Source: Treponema sp. (GTDB taxonomy: Bacteria > Spirochaetota > Spirochaetia > Treponematales > Breznakiellaceae). Taken from it: DNA of 5,052 nucleotides. The stretch spans positions 1 to 5,052 of the forward strand of contig WRAL01000140.1 in NCBI GenBank assembly GCA_009780285.1. Reading direction: 5' to 3'. The notes beneath the pieces were generated by a model. The model had not been told where the DNA came from, did not search any database, and was given only the letters and a program-made list of their open reading frames with translations. Positions 4,895 to 5,052 of the stretch are shown here, in pieces (within the stretch, counting starts at the first letter, position 1; each line of letters starts with the position of its first letter). A program made the translations under genes and the position numbers.

Positions 4895-4922
4895 TTGTAT
4901 GAAAAAGGGAAATTAATGTCAA
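4894..4922 (-). promoter_or_regulatory. sigma70-like promoter of the membrane-protein gene
   Basis: On the minus strand a perfect TTGACA (plus coordinates 4917-4922) and TACAAT (4894-4899, 5 of 6) are separated by 17 bp. The predicted start near 4887 falls inside the palindromic element, giving a leader of about 70 bases. The MITE-like element ends 3 bp upstream of the -35 box. Confidence 0.78.
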
Positions 4923-4925
4923 GCG

Positions 4926-5035
4926 CTAGTGTTCCGGAATATTCGGTTTGCAAGATCGCAACGTTCGGTAATTCCTTGCTGGGCAAGGAATTACCTCAAC
5001 CTGCATACCGTCATTTGAATATTCCGGAACACTAG
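4926..5035. mobile_element. 110-bp MITE-like non-coding element
   Basis: CTAGTGTTCCGGAATATTC (4926-4944) and its exact reverse complement (5017-5035) form perfect 19-bp terminal inverted repeats. Inside is a second perfect inverted repeat, GGTAATTCCTTGC (4967-4979) with 4983-4995, around TGG. No protein is encoded. The outer bases CTAG are the type of target (duplicated TA) used by IS630/Tc1-mariner transposases, so a non-autonomous relative of that group is likely; this is inference, as no transposase lies in the window. It may also act as a transcription block upstream of the membrane-protein promoter. Confidence 0.75.
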
Positions 5036-5052
5036 GGAAGTTTTCCATGCAA

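Noticed and set aside
4642..4902. Plus-strand open frame of 86 codons opposite the membrane-protein start
   Set aside because: It runs through the promoter, ribosome site and palindrome of the minus-strand gene and gives a low-complexity Lys/Asn/Arg-rich product.
5033..5040. TAGGGAAG at the right MITE edge as a third copy of the cassette's direct repeat
   Set aside because: Only 8 bases match and the first three belong to the MITE end, so chance is a sufficient explanation.
5036..5052. Possible start of another plus-strand gene (GGAAG, then ATG at 5047)
   Set aside because: Only two codons are visible before the window ends, so nothing can be said about coding.

Overview
The window is bacterial chromosome with densely packed genes, most of them GC-rich (for example about 77% G+C in the block at 2941-3000). 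Two lower-GC transcription units are set into it: about 45% at 1381-1440 and 40% at 4501-4560. A lipoprotein signal peptide points to a diderm. The lipoprotein layout (lipobox, then a short 'RPPIVDL' start, TPR-like repeats and a beta-rich tail) and the dispersed palindromes recall spirochaetes of the Treponema type. That attribution is an impression from memory and nothing in the window proves it.

Layout. At 1-354 is the 3' part of a VOC/PhnB-like (glyoxalase fold) gene cut by the window edge, followed after 33 bp by a complete Cof-type HAD phosphatase (388-1236). At 1250-2102 lies a lower-GC two-gene cassette: an MNT-type nucleotidyltransferase and an overlapping HEPN-domain protein, with its own promoter (TTGAGA-17-CATAAT). 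It is bracketed by imperfect 27-28 bp direct repeats (1234-1260 and 2100-2127), which looks like an insertion scar between the HAD gene and the next gene. At 2154-3563 is a large predicted lipoprotein with TPR-like repeats. A promoter-like pair here has an exact 8-bp inverted repeat in its spacer. At 3587-4000 is an AHSA1-like SRPBCC protein, 23 bp downstream and with a strong Shine-Dalgarno site. At 4003-4109 are a small hairpin and then a nested palindrome that can form alternative stems, between convergent genes. At 4131-4817 (minus) is a multi-pass membrane protein resembling CPBP/CAAX-protease-like proteins but with degenerate motifs. It is read from a good promoter (TTGACA-17-TACAAT). 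At 4926-5035 is a 110-bp MITE-like element with perfect 19-bp terminal inverted repeats, ending 3 bp from that promoter's -35 box.

The most striking observation is a 41-bp palindromic element present twice (1283-1323 and 4854-4894, 39/41 identical, opposite orientations). Each copy sits just downstream of a sigma70-like promoter, at the predicted start of the transcript, and each precedes one of the two low-GC units (MNT-HEPN and the membrane protein). This could be a shared operator, a 5'-UTR hairpin, or a dispersed repeat that arrived with the accessory genes. The rest of the window reads as ordinary housekeeping or poorly characterised genes; no RNA gene or CRISPR array was seen.
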